A DNA stretch of 17,573 nucleotides from the NCBI GenBank assembly GCA_002436415.1, contig DJMA01000030.1, positions 1 to 17,573 of the forward strand, written 5' to 3'. Each line of letters opens with the position of its first letter. The first letter of the stretch is position 1. The notes below the pieces were generated by a model, which searched no databases, was not told the origin of the DNA, and saw only the letters and a program-made list of their open reading frames with translations. Shown here in pieces: positions 7,641-14,311 of this stretch. Source of the DNA: Bdellovibrionaceae bacterium UBA6502. Lineage in GTDB: Bacteria; Bdellovibrionota; Bdellovibrionia; Bdellovibrionales; UBA840. The position numbers and the translations under genes were made by a program.

Positions 7641-8672
7641 ATGTCAATGAATTCCAAGGATCCTAATTCCTTTCGTACTTCTAGTTTTTCTAAGTCTCTA
7701 CCAGATGAAAGCTTTCTTTATTCTTTGTCTTTAAATTCTAAAAACGAACTCTTAGGTGCTTCTTTAAGGAGAGCCAACGCTTATTTTTATAATGATCTAG
7801 GCATGATTTGTATTTATGAACTGTGGGGATCTTACTTCGTTTTGGGGGATGTGTTTTTTATTGCAGATATTCCTAAAAAATTAGAAAGTATCCATAGGGA
7901 AGCCATTTTTCAAGAGCTTCTACAGTTAGGCATTAGTAATTCCAAGAGAATTTTAGGCTATTATATCGAAAGACCAATTTTGTCCAATCAGTTTAAAAGC
8001 TATCCTTTGGGCTTTGTTCATCGCAGAAAAATAAGCAAGGATATGACTAAGGGAGCACAAGGGGAAGAGTTAAGGCGCCTAGCAAATTTAGATGAAAGAC
8101 AAGACTATTTAGAATACATTTCTTTTTCAAATTATGAAGACTGCCCAGAAGACTACAAGCTATTGATTGCAAAAGTATATCGAAGTTTCATTGGCAAACA
8201 GCTCAAGCCATATATTGGCTACCTTCTAGCAAAACCTTGTGACCCAATTTCAAAGAGTGAAAAAATATTTTTAATGAAAGAAACTGACTCTGGAAAAATC
8301 TCTGCCTTAGTGACGGCCTTCCAATTTGGAGACAGTCTTTATGTGGACCGCCTCGTTAAATTAACCTCTTCTCGAATGTCCTTAGATTTGTTACTAGGAA
8401 GACTTGTGCAACATTGTCGAGAACAGGGAATTAGTAAACTGAGTTTCGGCTTGAGTCCGTTTTATTCTATGGAAAATCATTTCTTTTGGAAAGCCTTCAG
8501 AAAAACCATCTCTTTTTGGTATAAGGCTGAGAATTTAAAAAAATTTAAAAATAAATATGCCAGAAACAAGAGCCAAGCCTATTTTTTTGTAGAAAAAAGG
8601 AAGTCCCTCATTTGGAACTTCCTTCTACTTTCTTTTGCAAGTGTGTATTGGAAAATCGACAGTAAAGACTAA
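7641..8672 (+). CDS. Stand-alone DUF2156 protein (MprF C-terminal-like acyltransferase fold)
   Basis: Probably belongs to the DUF2156 family, whose best-known member is the cytosolic C-terminal domain of MprF, which moves lysine or alanine from aminoacyl-tRNA onto phosphatidylglycerol; the fold is a double GNAT. Supporting features in the 343 residues: YFVLGD (65-70) as first core strand; MTKGAQGEELRRLAN (135-149), matching the family pattern of a turn, a glycine and an LR..N helix; FGLSPFYSM (269-277), like the family LGMAPL; and ENLKKFKNKYARN (297-309), close to the family FK.KF motif before a Tyr-rich end. The N-terminal flippase half of MprF is absent, so it is a soluble or peripheral protein with a hydrophobic C-terminal stretch (323-335). 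Aminoacylation of lipids is possible but unproven. The start is uncertain (ATG at 7641 or 7647, no clear Shine-Dalgarno). It ends in a four-base convergent overlap with glpQ. Confidence 0.7.
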   Translation: MSMNSKDPNSFRTSSFSKSLPDESFLYSLSLNSKNELLGASLRRANAYFYNDLGMICIYELWGSYFVLGDVFFIADIPKKLESIHREAIFQELLQLGISNSKRILGYYIERPILSNQFKSYPLGFVHRRKISKDMTKGAQGEELRRLANLDERQDYLEYISFSNYEDCPEDYKLLIAKVYRSFIGKQLKPYIGYLLAKPCDPISKSEKIFLMKETDSGKISALVTAFQFGDSLYVDRLVKLTSSRMSLDLLLGRLVQHCREQGISKLSFGLSPFYSMENHFFWKAFRKTISFWYKAENLKKFKNKYARNKSQAYFFVEKRKSLIWNFLLLSFASVYWKIDSKD

Positions 8673-9646
8673 AGTTCTTTTAGCAGTGGAATGCTAGTAT
8701 TGGTGTTATCTGAGAAAACACCATCCACTTTTAGTTTATCTTTTAATAGGATCAATAACTGCTTTTCAGATTTAATCCCTTTCGGTAATGCATCATTTCG
8801 TAGTGTATAGGGATGAATTTTGAAGTCTAATTTTTTTGCTAAAACTAAAAACTCACTGGGGCTTCCATCTTTATTGATTAGTTGTGGAATCCAGGGTCCA
8901 AGGCCATCGACAAATTGTTTCATTTCTTTAAGGCCTTTTTCTGTTTTTAATTTGTCGTAATCTGTACTGCTCTCACCCCAAGAATTTTCAGCGACAAGCT
9001 GTACTAAAAAGAATGGTGAGTTTAGGTCTTTTTTGATTCGCTTCAGTGCTTTACTGTCAAAGCACTGTAAAATTATTGGAGTAAGCTTGTCTTTTTTGTG
9101 AAAAGCAAGTAGCTGGTCATGAACGATCTTTACGATGTCCATTTTTTGTTTTTGGTGAAATTCGGGAGCTTTGATCTCGGGATATACTCCGATTTTAGTT
9201 TGATTGGTCTGATTAAATTTGCTCACAATCATTAAGAAGTCTTCCAAGCTAGGGATTTTCAGTTTTGAGTTTGCGATAGGGACTCTTGTTGGAAAAACTG
9301 CCTTACCAGTCTTTAAATCTATGCGGTGGTTGATGTTTAATTTTTTGAGCTCGTCGAAGGTAAAATCAGCTGCGTAATAGCGACCATCTTTCCTTTTTCT
9401 ATCTGGAAACAGTTGCGCTACATTGCTTGTAGTGTCGAGGTGAGTATCGTGAAGAACGATCGCTACTTTGTCTTTTGACAAAACAATGTCAGGTTCGACA
9501 TAATCTGGTTTTAATTTTAATGCTTCTTCCAGTCCTAGGATACTATGTTCAGGATAAAGCCTTGGTAATCCTCTATGGGCTATGATGTCAAAAGCCAAGC
9601 TTGATTTAAAGTTAAGACAGATTAGTAAAAACAAAAAGTACTTCAT
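8669..9646 (-). CDS. glpQ: Periplasmic glycerophosphodiester phosphodiesterase
   Basis: Hydrolyses glycerophosphodiesters from phospholipid turnover to sn-glycerol 3-phosphate and an alcohol, in the periplasm. The ATG at 9646 is chosen over one at 9658 because GGGAG lies five bases before it and because MKYFLFLLICLNFKSSLA then forms a clean signal peptide cut before FDIIAHRG. The 325-residue precursor compares with about 358 for E. coli GlpQ. Catalytic residues are visible: H24-R25 in AHRG, E51 and D53 in EPD, and H66 in LHD. Several stretches match E. coli GlpQ closely: DRKRKDGRYYAADFT (82-96), IGVYPEIKAPEFH (152-164), LQCFDSKALKRIK (193-205) and HPYTLRNDALP (278-288). The usual TDFPD near the end is replaced by SDNTN. 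No glpT or other glp gene is adjacent. Confidence 0.94.
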   Translation of the reverse strand: MKYFLFLLICLNFKSSLAFDIIAHRGLPRLYPEHSILGLEEALKLKPDYVEPDIVLSKDKVAIVLHDTHLDTTSNVAQLFPDRKRKDGRYYAADFTFDELKKLNINHRIDLKTGKAVFPTRVPIANSKLKIPSLEDFLMIVSKFNQTNQTKIGVYPEIKAPEFHQKQKMDIVKIVHDQLLAFHKKDKLTPIILQCFDSKALKRIKKDLNSPFFLVQLVAENSWGESSTDYDKLKTEKGLKEMKQFVDGLGPWIPQLINKDGSPSEFLVLAKKLDFKIHPYTLRNDALPKGIKSEKQLLILLKDKLKVDGVFSDNTNTSIPLLKEL

Positions 9647-9651
9647 AAAAA

Positions 9652-9656
9652 CTCCC
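9652..9656 (-). promoter_or_regulatory. Shine-Dalgarno fixing the glpQ start
   Basis: GGGAG on the minus strand, five bases before the ATG at 9646. The other in-frame ATG (9658) lies upstream of this element and has no such site of its own. Confidence 0.65.
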
Positions 9657-9899
9657 ATTTTTTGTTGGTGATAGCTTACTCTCTGGTTCTCTAAATAGAA
9701 AAGATATAAATAAATTACGCCGCAAAGCGCTTGCTTAGAAGCTTTAAAAATTAATTACTAGTTCGTGTTTTATTGATCTATTGCTACTAGATTGCTTAAG
9801 GGCCTTGGAGTTTGTTTCGATCTGAGGCAGTTTTTTCTGTGGCTGCTATCGTGAAAAATAGTTTTTAAGTGCTTGCGACTAAAGTCCGATATTTTATAT

Positions 9900-11453
9900 A
9901 TGAATCTGGTACGTATTATAGTTTTGTTTTCGTTTCTTTTTAATCTTTCTGCCTGCACTGATTGTGGAGAGAAAAGTTTCATTTACGGTTCTTGTGACAT
10001 TAGTCAAAATAGTCAATCCTCAGCAGTTAAGCTTTTAGTGAGCCAATCAAAACGTCACTATATTACCGAGCAAGAGGACTGGAAAAGAAAAGTAGATTTC
10101 TCTGGTTTGGCTGGTGATTCTTCACAGCAAAACTTTTATTGCTACTTTATGGAATCCAATGAATCTGGTTATGATAATGCGAACAAAGAATTGTGTTCTA
10201 ATGTTAACGATAAGTATCATTTGATCGATTGGGACGAGATTTCGGATTCAAATTATCGTGAAAATTATATTTTTGTTGTTGAGGCTTTGAATTTAGAAAC
10301 AGGTAAGACTGACGCCATTGCAAGCTTTAAGCTTAAAGATGAGTTTTCCCATATAAAAAACTATGTAAATTGTGACTTTGAACCATCGAGCACAAGTCTT
10401 TTTGTGAACTATTTGAAAGCGAACTCTTCGGCAAATTCAAGCGTTTGTCTCAAAGAGGGTAGTTTAGATCTGGCTGTTGCTACTAATGTGACTGTTGGCG
10501 CAGACAATATAAAAGTCTACGGTCGTGAACCTGCTCCGAATTCTTCTGAGAAACCACCAAAAATAGAAGCTTATTTGTCTTCTGATTATTTAATAAAATC
10601 AGATAAGCTGGGTTTTGAGATGCATGGTGTGGTACTCGAATCGACTAAAGCTGGTATGAGTACTTATTTTGAAACCACTGTGCCAGTACAGCTTAGTTTC
10701 ATTAATGCTCGTGGCTCTGCTAGTTATGCTCCCGAGAGTTTTTTGTATATGTCTCAAACAACGGCGATGCCTAATTACGACAGTGTAGTGGATTCCGTAA
10801 ATTTAAAGTTAGGGGCTGTTAAGCATGGAATCATTGTTAAAGGTGGGCATGAGGAAATCAAAATTAATAATTTGAAAATGCAATTGTATTCTGGAGATGC
10901 TAGCACCACTTACTACGGAATTCATTTGGATGCAGCTGCCAATGTTCGTTTAACCAACAGTTCTTTTGATATAATGTCTTTGGGGCATGCTGTAAAGATG
11001 GCATCGGGAAAGCTTTATTTGAGTAAAAATGAATTCATCCAAAGAGTTGATAATAAGGAGTTGTTTCTGATTGTAGACGGCGGAGTCAACAAAGAAATTG
11101 AACTAGCCGGTAACCATTATATTCGAAAGGATGAATCAACCGGTTCTCCAGACCCGATATTTCAAGTGACGAGTAGTGACGGTGTTTTATTTAAACAGTC
11201 TTTGGCAAAAGATGGAACCTCCAGAGAGTGGGCCTGTCATATTGACGACTCCATTGCAAGTTTTAGTGCTTATATAGGGATTGCAGGTGCTGGTAGCATT
11301 AGCTCTAGGCCTGGATATGATGAGTTGAATGCTTTTCAATCGGAAAGTTTAAAGGATTGTAGTGAGGAACCTGATCCATACATTATGTCTAATGCTTCAG
11401 AAAAATGGGATAATGACTCTTATGGATTTCAAGGAAATGGCTGGGTAGAATAG
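9900..11453 (+). CDS. Putative lipoprotein with a probable beta-helix region, function unknown
   Basis: A 517-residue envelope protein I cannot name. The ATG at 9900 (preferred to a TTG at 9873) gives a lipoprotein signal: MNLVRI, a hydrophobic core, then the lipobox LSAC with the lipidated cysteine at residue 19. The next residues are TDCGEK; there is no aspartate at +2, so outer-membrane sorting is plausible. The N-terminal part contains several cysteines and is rich in Ser and Asn. The middle (roughly 210-420) has short alternating strands with Asn turns, such as GIIVKGGHEEIKINNLKM and NVRLTNSSFDIMSLGHAVKM, the look of a right-handed parallel beta-helix. No polysaccharide-lyase active site was recognised. 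The ribosome-binding site is poor. The next gene starts 70 bases on and may be cotranscribed. Confidence 0.8.
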   Translation: MNLVRIIVLFSFLFNLSACTDCGEKSFIYGSCDISQNSQSSAVKLLVSQSKRHYITEQEDWKRKVDFSGLAGDSSQQNFYCYFMESNESGYDNANKELCSNVNDKYHLIDWDEISDSNYRENYIFVVEALNLETGKTDAIASFKLKDEFSHIKNYVNCDFEPSSTSLFVNYLKANSSANSSVCLKEGSLDLAVATNVTVGADNIKVYGREPAPNSSEKPPKIEAYLSSDYLIKSDKLGFEMHGVVLESTKAGMSTYFETTVPVQLSFINARGSASYAPESFLYMSQTTAMPNYDSVVDSVNLKLGAVKHGIIVKGGHEEIKINNLKMQLYSGDASTTYYGIHLDAAANVRLTNSSFDIMSLGHAVKMASGKLYLSKNEFIQRVDNKELFLIVDGGVNKEIELAGNHYIRKDESTGSPDPIFQVTSSDGVLFKQSLAKDGTSREWACHIDDSIASFSAYIGIAGAGSISSRPGYDELNAFQSESLKDCSEEPDPYIMSNASEKWDNDSYGFQGNGWVE

Positions 11454-11523
11454 CCTACGATTATATAAGCGCAATTTCGAAAAAGCTCTTGAGCAGTAGC
11501 TAAAGTGAGCCTATCCTAATTGT

Positions 11524-12675
11524 ATGTTTTTAAGAATTCTTCAATCCAAATGGTTCATATCTATTTCACTGTTGCTTATCGCAATTTATCTTTTTTCATT
11601 GGTTGTAATAAAAAAACAAGGTCAGATAGCGGGTGAGGAACTCTTGGTCATCAAAGACTTTGCTCACAAATTGGCAAGCAAGGCTGATGAAATTGATGTC
11701 TTAAATACCATCTTTTCAAAAGCCAACTTAGTACAAAAAAACTCTTTCAAACTTCCTAATACCAATGTTTTAAAGACGGAAGAGACTAAAGAAATCACAG
11801 AGCAAAAACTTGAAGACTACTTTTCAGATTATAGAGACTTCATTGATGATGAAGAATGGCAATTGTTTCTAAGTATGGAAAATAAATCCTGGTATGATTT
11901 GCAGCTTGCAAAGCCAAAGAAATTTTCAGATTCCTACTCTGCATCTTCTATTATTCAAGAGCTTCTTCAGGAAATTAATGTCATTGTAGAAGGAAAAATT
12001 AAAGATCAGTTTTTGGGGAAATGGGAGCTCTTTTTAAGCTATTACTACTCGCAATTAGTTCACATTCAAGGAGCTCAGGATCGGGCAGAACTGTTTGAAC
12101 AAAGCTTTTTTGGAGTAATGAGTATTCTAAAGAAGATGGAAGATTCTCATCGGAACTACGCAATTCTTTTTGTCTACAATGCCAATCGTTTACAAGACGA
12201 ATTGATTCAATCGCAAATGGCCGCCAAGTCTCAGTTACTGATGAATGATAAAGTAATGCAGGAGTTTAGTGGAATAGAGTTTTTATCAAAAATAGCACCG
12301 CTGATTCCTAACAATTATTTTGAAGAGTATAAATTTTTAAAATCTAGCCCGCGTTGGTTTTGCTCTCACATTAGAAGACACAGAAGGTTTTTTGCTTATC
12401 TACAAGTTTCGGGCGACGAGTTCCCTCTTTTAACGGAAGAAGATTTAGCGGAAAATAAGAAGCTTTTTGCCGAAAGGGAAAAAGTTTGTGGGGATCAACT
12501 AGAAGAGGGGCAAAAGCAAAACTACTTAGAGAACTTTAAAACAAGTCTAAATCTACCTGAGCAAAATGGTGTTTGGGATTTAGGAAATAAGTATAAGGCA
12601 GAAGGAATTGCGATGAAAAAATTAATTATTGAGCTTTCCATGCTTTATCGTCGACATGAGAAAAGTTCTCTTTAG
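11524..12675 (+). CDS. Membrane-anchored helical protein of unknown function
   Basis: Not recognised. The 383-residue protein starts with a short basic stretch and one hydrophobic helix (about 10-29, WFISISLLLIAIYLFSLVVI) with no obvious cleavage site, so it is probably an inner-membrane protein with one N-terminal anchor and a large domain, most simply in the periplasm. That domain is charged, almost wholly alpha-helical in appearance, and rich in Glu, Lys and Leu. A cluster WFCSHIRRHRRFF (near 280) and a later VCGDQLEEGQ give the only two cysteines, which might pair. No enzymatic motif was seen. The ATG has no clear Shine-Dalgarno. It follows the lipoprotein by 70 bases, in the same direction, without a convincing terminator between, so a shared envelope role is a guess from context. 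Confidence 0.75.
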   Translation: MFLRILQSKWFISISLLLIAIYLFSLVVIKKQGQIAGEELLVIKDFAHKLASKADEIDVLNTIFSKANLVQKNSFKLPNTNVLKTEETKEITEQKLEDYFSDYRDFIDDEEWQLFLSMENKSWYDLQLAKPKKFSDSYSASSIIQELLQEINVIVEGKIKDQFLGKWELFLSYYYSQLVHIQGAQDRAELFEQSFFGVMSILKKMEDSHRNYAILFVYNANRLQDELIQSQMAAKSQLLMNDKVMQEFSGIEFLSKIAPLIPNNYFEEYKFLKSSPRWFCSHIRRHRRFFAYLQVSGDEFPLLTEEDLAENKKLFAEREKVCGDQLEEGQKQNYLENFKTSLNLPEQNGVWDLGNKYKAEGIAMKKLIIELSMLYRRHEKSSL

Positions 12676-12796
12676 TGGTTTATAAGCTCTGATCTGGCCG
12701 TTATTAAAAAGATTTGGGCTAAAATATAGCTCTAAATATAGCCAAAAACTAAGTGGAATTGCGGACTTAGGTTAAGTTTATGTAAATTAAATCAAT

Positions 12797-12826
12797 TTGC
12801 CGAACTGCGTATAGCATTAGTATTTA
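12797..12826 (+). promoter_or_regulatory. Candidate sigma-70-like promoter for the H1-like gene
   Basis: TTGCCG (12797-12802) and TATTTA (12821-12826) are separated by 18 bases and lie 58 bases before the ATG. Both boxes are imperfect. The rest of the 209-base gap (12676-12884) has AT-rich sequence with a small GGCTA/TAGCC dyad near 12717-12743 and nothing else I can name. Confidence 0.35.
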
Positions 12827-12884
12827 CTGATTGGTAGGGTAGCCAAAATTAAGAGCATAGAAGCTCTGCGTTATGGAGTGCGGT

Positions 12885-13676
12885 ATGGCTAAAAAGAAAA
12901 CTGCTAGTAAAAAAGCGTCTGCCAAGAAAAAGACATCGAAAAAGAAAGTGCTTAAAAAAGCTACGAAGAAGATTGCTAAAAAGAAAGTGACGAAGAAGAA
13001 GGTCGCGAAAAAAGCAGCTTCCAAAAAAACTTCCGCACCCAAAAAAACTAAGAAAAAGGCTGTAAGCAAAAAGGCCACGAAGAAAAAAGTTGTTAAGAAA
13101 AAAGCTGTAAAGAAGAGTCTTCCGAAGAAAACTAGCAAACAAAAAAGCCCAATTAAAAAGTCAGAAAAGAAAGCTAGTAAGAAGAAAAGTGCTGTAACTA
13201 AGAAAGCTGCCAGTAAAACTAGTCTTACGAAAAAGAAAGCACTAAAGGCTTCTAGTCCTAGTTCAGGTAAAAAATCTGTACCAATCAAAGAGAAAAAGGC
13301 AGCGGTAAAAACCGGTGGTATTGTTGCTGAGATTAAAGAGCAGCAAAAAGAAGACTCATTGAAAAATAAAAAATTGAAAGCCCTAGTGAAAGAACAAAAG
13401 TCTACAAAAACGAAAGGCGAAAGTTCTGAGGAATTAACATTAAGAAAGGCTCGGTTGGTCGAAAAATACATTCGCCAGGGCAAAAGCTGGGAAGAAATTT
13501 TAAAAAATATCGAAAACTTTGCGCAAGCATACAGTATGAGAAAAGAATATGAAGCCAGGACAGTGATTGATCATTCTAGTTTAGGACTTGGTTACGTAAT
13601 GGCGGCAAATAATAATCGAATGACGGTTTACTTCGAAGATGGATACCGAAATTTGATAATGAATTACGGTAAATAA
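12885..13676 (+). CDS. Lysine/alanine-rich H1-like protein with a Tudor-like C-terminal domain
   Basis: Predicted nucleic-acid-binding protein. The ATG at 12885 is chosen because GGAG (12875-12878) lies six bases upstream; an ATG at 12873 overlaps that site. Residues 2 to about 165 are a low-complexity tract of Lys, Ala, Ser and Thr in patterns such as KKKTASKKASAKKK, resembling histone H1 tails and bacterial H1-like or AlgP-type proteins, and likely to bind DNA or RNA without sequence specificity. Residues 181-223 look helical (RKARLVEKYIRQGKSWEEIL). The last 40 residues (224-263) read as a small beta barrel: VIDHSSLGLGYV, MTVYFEDG, YRNLIM. This spacing resembles the SH3/Tudor-like C-terminal domain of UvrD/PcrA helicases (H..FG.G.V, then V.F..G...L). 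The domain call rests on pattern only. A long antisense ORF here is a by-product of the AAG/AAA-rich codons. Confidence 0.8.
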   Translation: MAKKKTASKKASAKKKTSKKKVLKKATKKIAKKKVTKKKVAKKAASKKTSAPKKTKKKAVSKKATKKKVVKKKAVKKSLPKKTSKQKSPIKKSEKKASKKKSAVTKKAASKTSLTKKKALKASSPSSGKKSVPIKEKKAAVKTGGIVAEIKEQQKEDSLKNKKLKALVKEQKSTKTKGESSEELTLRKARLVEKYIRQGKSWEEILKNIENFAQAYSMRKEYEARTVIDHSSLGLGYVMAANNNRMTVYFEDGYRNLIMNYGK

Positions 13677-13822
13677 CAGCTTGTAGTCGATCGCAAGCTC
13701 TGAGCGCAGTTTTTCTAGTGGCTCATTAACTCTACGTATAAATCTCTACAGTCTATGCAAGGTAGATCATTAGGCTTATTTTTGCTGAATTGACTAAATA
13801 TTTCTAAAAAAGATAGAAGGGG

Positions 13823-13858
13823 ATATTTGCCTAAATAGACTTATTATTAAGCAAATAT
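13823..13858. repeat. Inverted repeat in the gap before the infA terminator
   Basis: ATATTTGC (13823-13830) and GCAAATAT (13851-13858) are perfect complements with a 20-base AT-rich spacer. It sits between two convergent genes (gap 13677-13936). It may be chance in AT-rich DNA; the rest of the gap holds only the infA terminator and a weak AGCTTG/CAAGCT dyad at 13678-13699. Confidence 0.3.
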
Positions 13859-13874
13859 AGGATTTGTAAGAATC

Positions 13875-13910
13875 AAAAACAAAAAGCCCCAATGTTTCTC
13901 ATAGGGGCTT
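13875..13910 (-). terminator. Rho-independent terminator of infA
   Basis: On the minus strand AAGCCCC (from 13910 to 13904) pairs with GGGGCTT (13890 to 13884) around a 13-base loop, then a T-rich tract (complement of 13875-13885) follows. It begins 26 bases after the infA stop. Confidence 0.88.
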
Positions 13911-13936
13911 GATTCATCTTCTTTTCGAAGAATCTC

Positions 13937-14155
13937 TTATTTGTGTCTGTACATGATTAGGCCGTGTGAAGGGTCGTATGGAGAAACTCCAACGGTAACT
14001 TTATCGCCAACAACCACACGAATGTTGAATCTACGCATTTTTCCGCATAATTTCGCTTGAATAACAACACTATTTTCGAGTTCAACCTTATAAAGGCCAC
14101 CCGCGCCTGCATCTACAACTGTGCCCTCAATTTGGGCTAAATCATCTCTCGCCAT
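13937..14155 (-). CDS. infA: Translation initiation factor IF-1
   Basis: Small OB-fold protein that binds the 30S A site during initiation alongside IF-2 and IF-3. Starting at the ATG at 14155 gives 72 residues, the normal IF-1 length; a TTG six bases earlier would add two. The sequence follows the family throughout: MARDDLAQIEGTVVDAG at the start, LYKVELENSVVIQA, the RNA-binding GKMRRFNIRVVVGDKVTV and the C-terminal YDPSHGLIMYRHK. It is monocistronic, divergent from tex (156 bases between starts), and ends in its own terminator. No clear Shine-Dalgarno precedes it. Confidence 0.96.
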   Translation of the reverse strand: MARDDLAQIEGTVVDAGAGGLYKVELENSVVIQAKLCGKMRRFNIRVVVGDKVTVGVSPYDPSHGLIMYRHK

Positions 14156-14227
14156 GAACAAGGTTTTAATTCAATTATGGAGTAATGTAAACACAAAATG
14201 CGCCTGCAAAAGAAGTGCGGATAGTTT

Positions 14228-14256
14228 TTGCCTTTTTACAGGAAATTCGCTACATA
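14228..14256 (+). promoter_or_regulatory. Candidate promoter for tex
   Basis: TTGCCT (14228-14233) and TACATA (14251-14256) are 17 bases apart, which is the ideal spacing, in the infA-tex divergent gap about 55 bases before the tex ATG. The boxes are imperfect matches. Confidence 0.35.
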
Positions 14257-14311
14257 AATACAGTCTTAAACCACTGAAATCTATTACTTATAGCTTTAAA
14301 GGAAGCCATTT

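Noticed and set aside
9770..9982. 70-codon minus-strand ORF in the glpQ-lipoprotein gap
   Set aside because: It runs into the lipoprotein signal peptide coding region on the other strand and its product is basic and featureless, as expected from AT-rich spacer DNA.
12885..13380. Possible DNA-level tandem repeat in the lysine-rich gene
   Set aside because: The codons vary and no fixed unit length recurs; it is amino-acid low complexity and not a repeat array.
12824..13483. Long minus-strand ORF of 219 codons rich in Phe and Leu, and a second at 12849-13142
   Set aside because: They are antisense to the lysine-rich gene; AAG and AAA codons read backwards give CTT and TTT with no stops. The plus-strand gene has a Shine-Dalgarno and a plausible folded C-terminus.
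13678..13699. AGCTTG/CAAGCT hairpin just after the H1-like gene as a terminator
   Set aside because: The stem is only six base pairs with a ten-base loop, and the nearest T-run starts about ten bases later.
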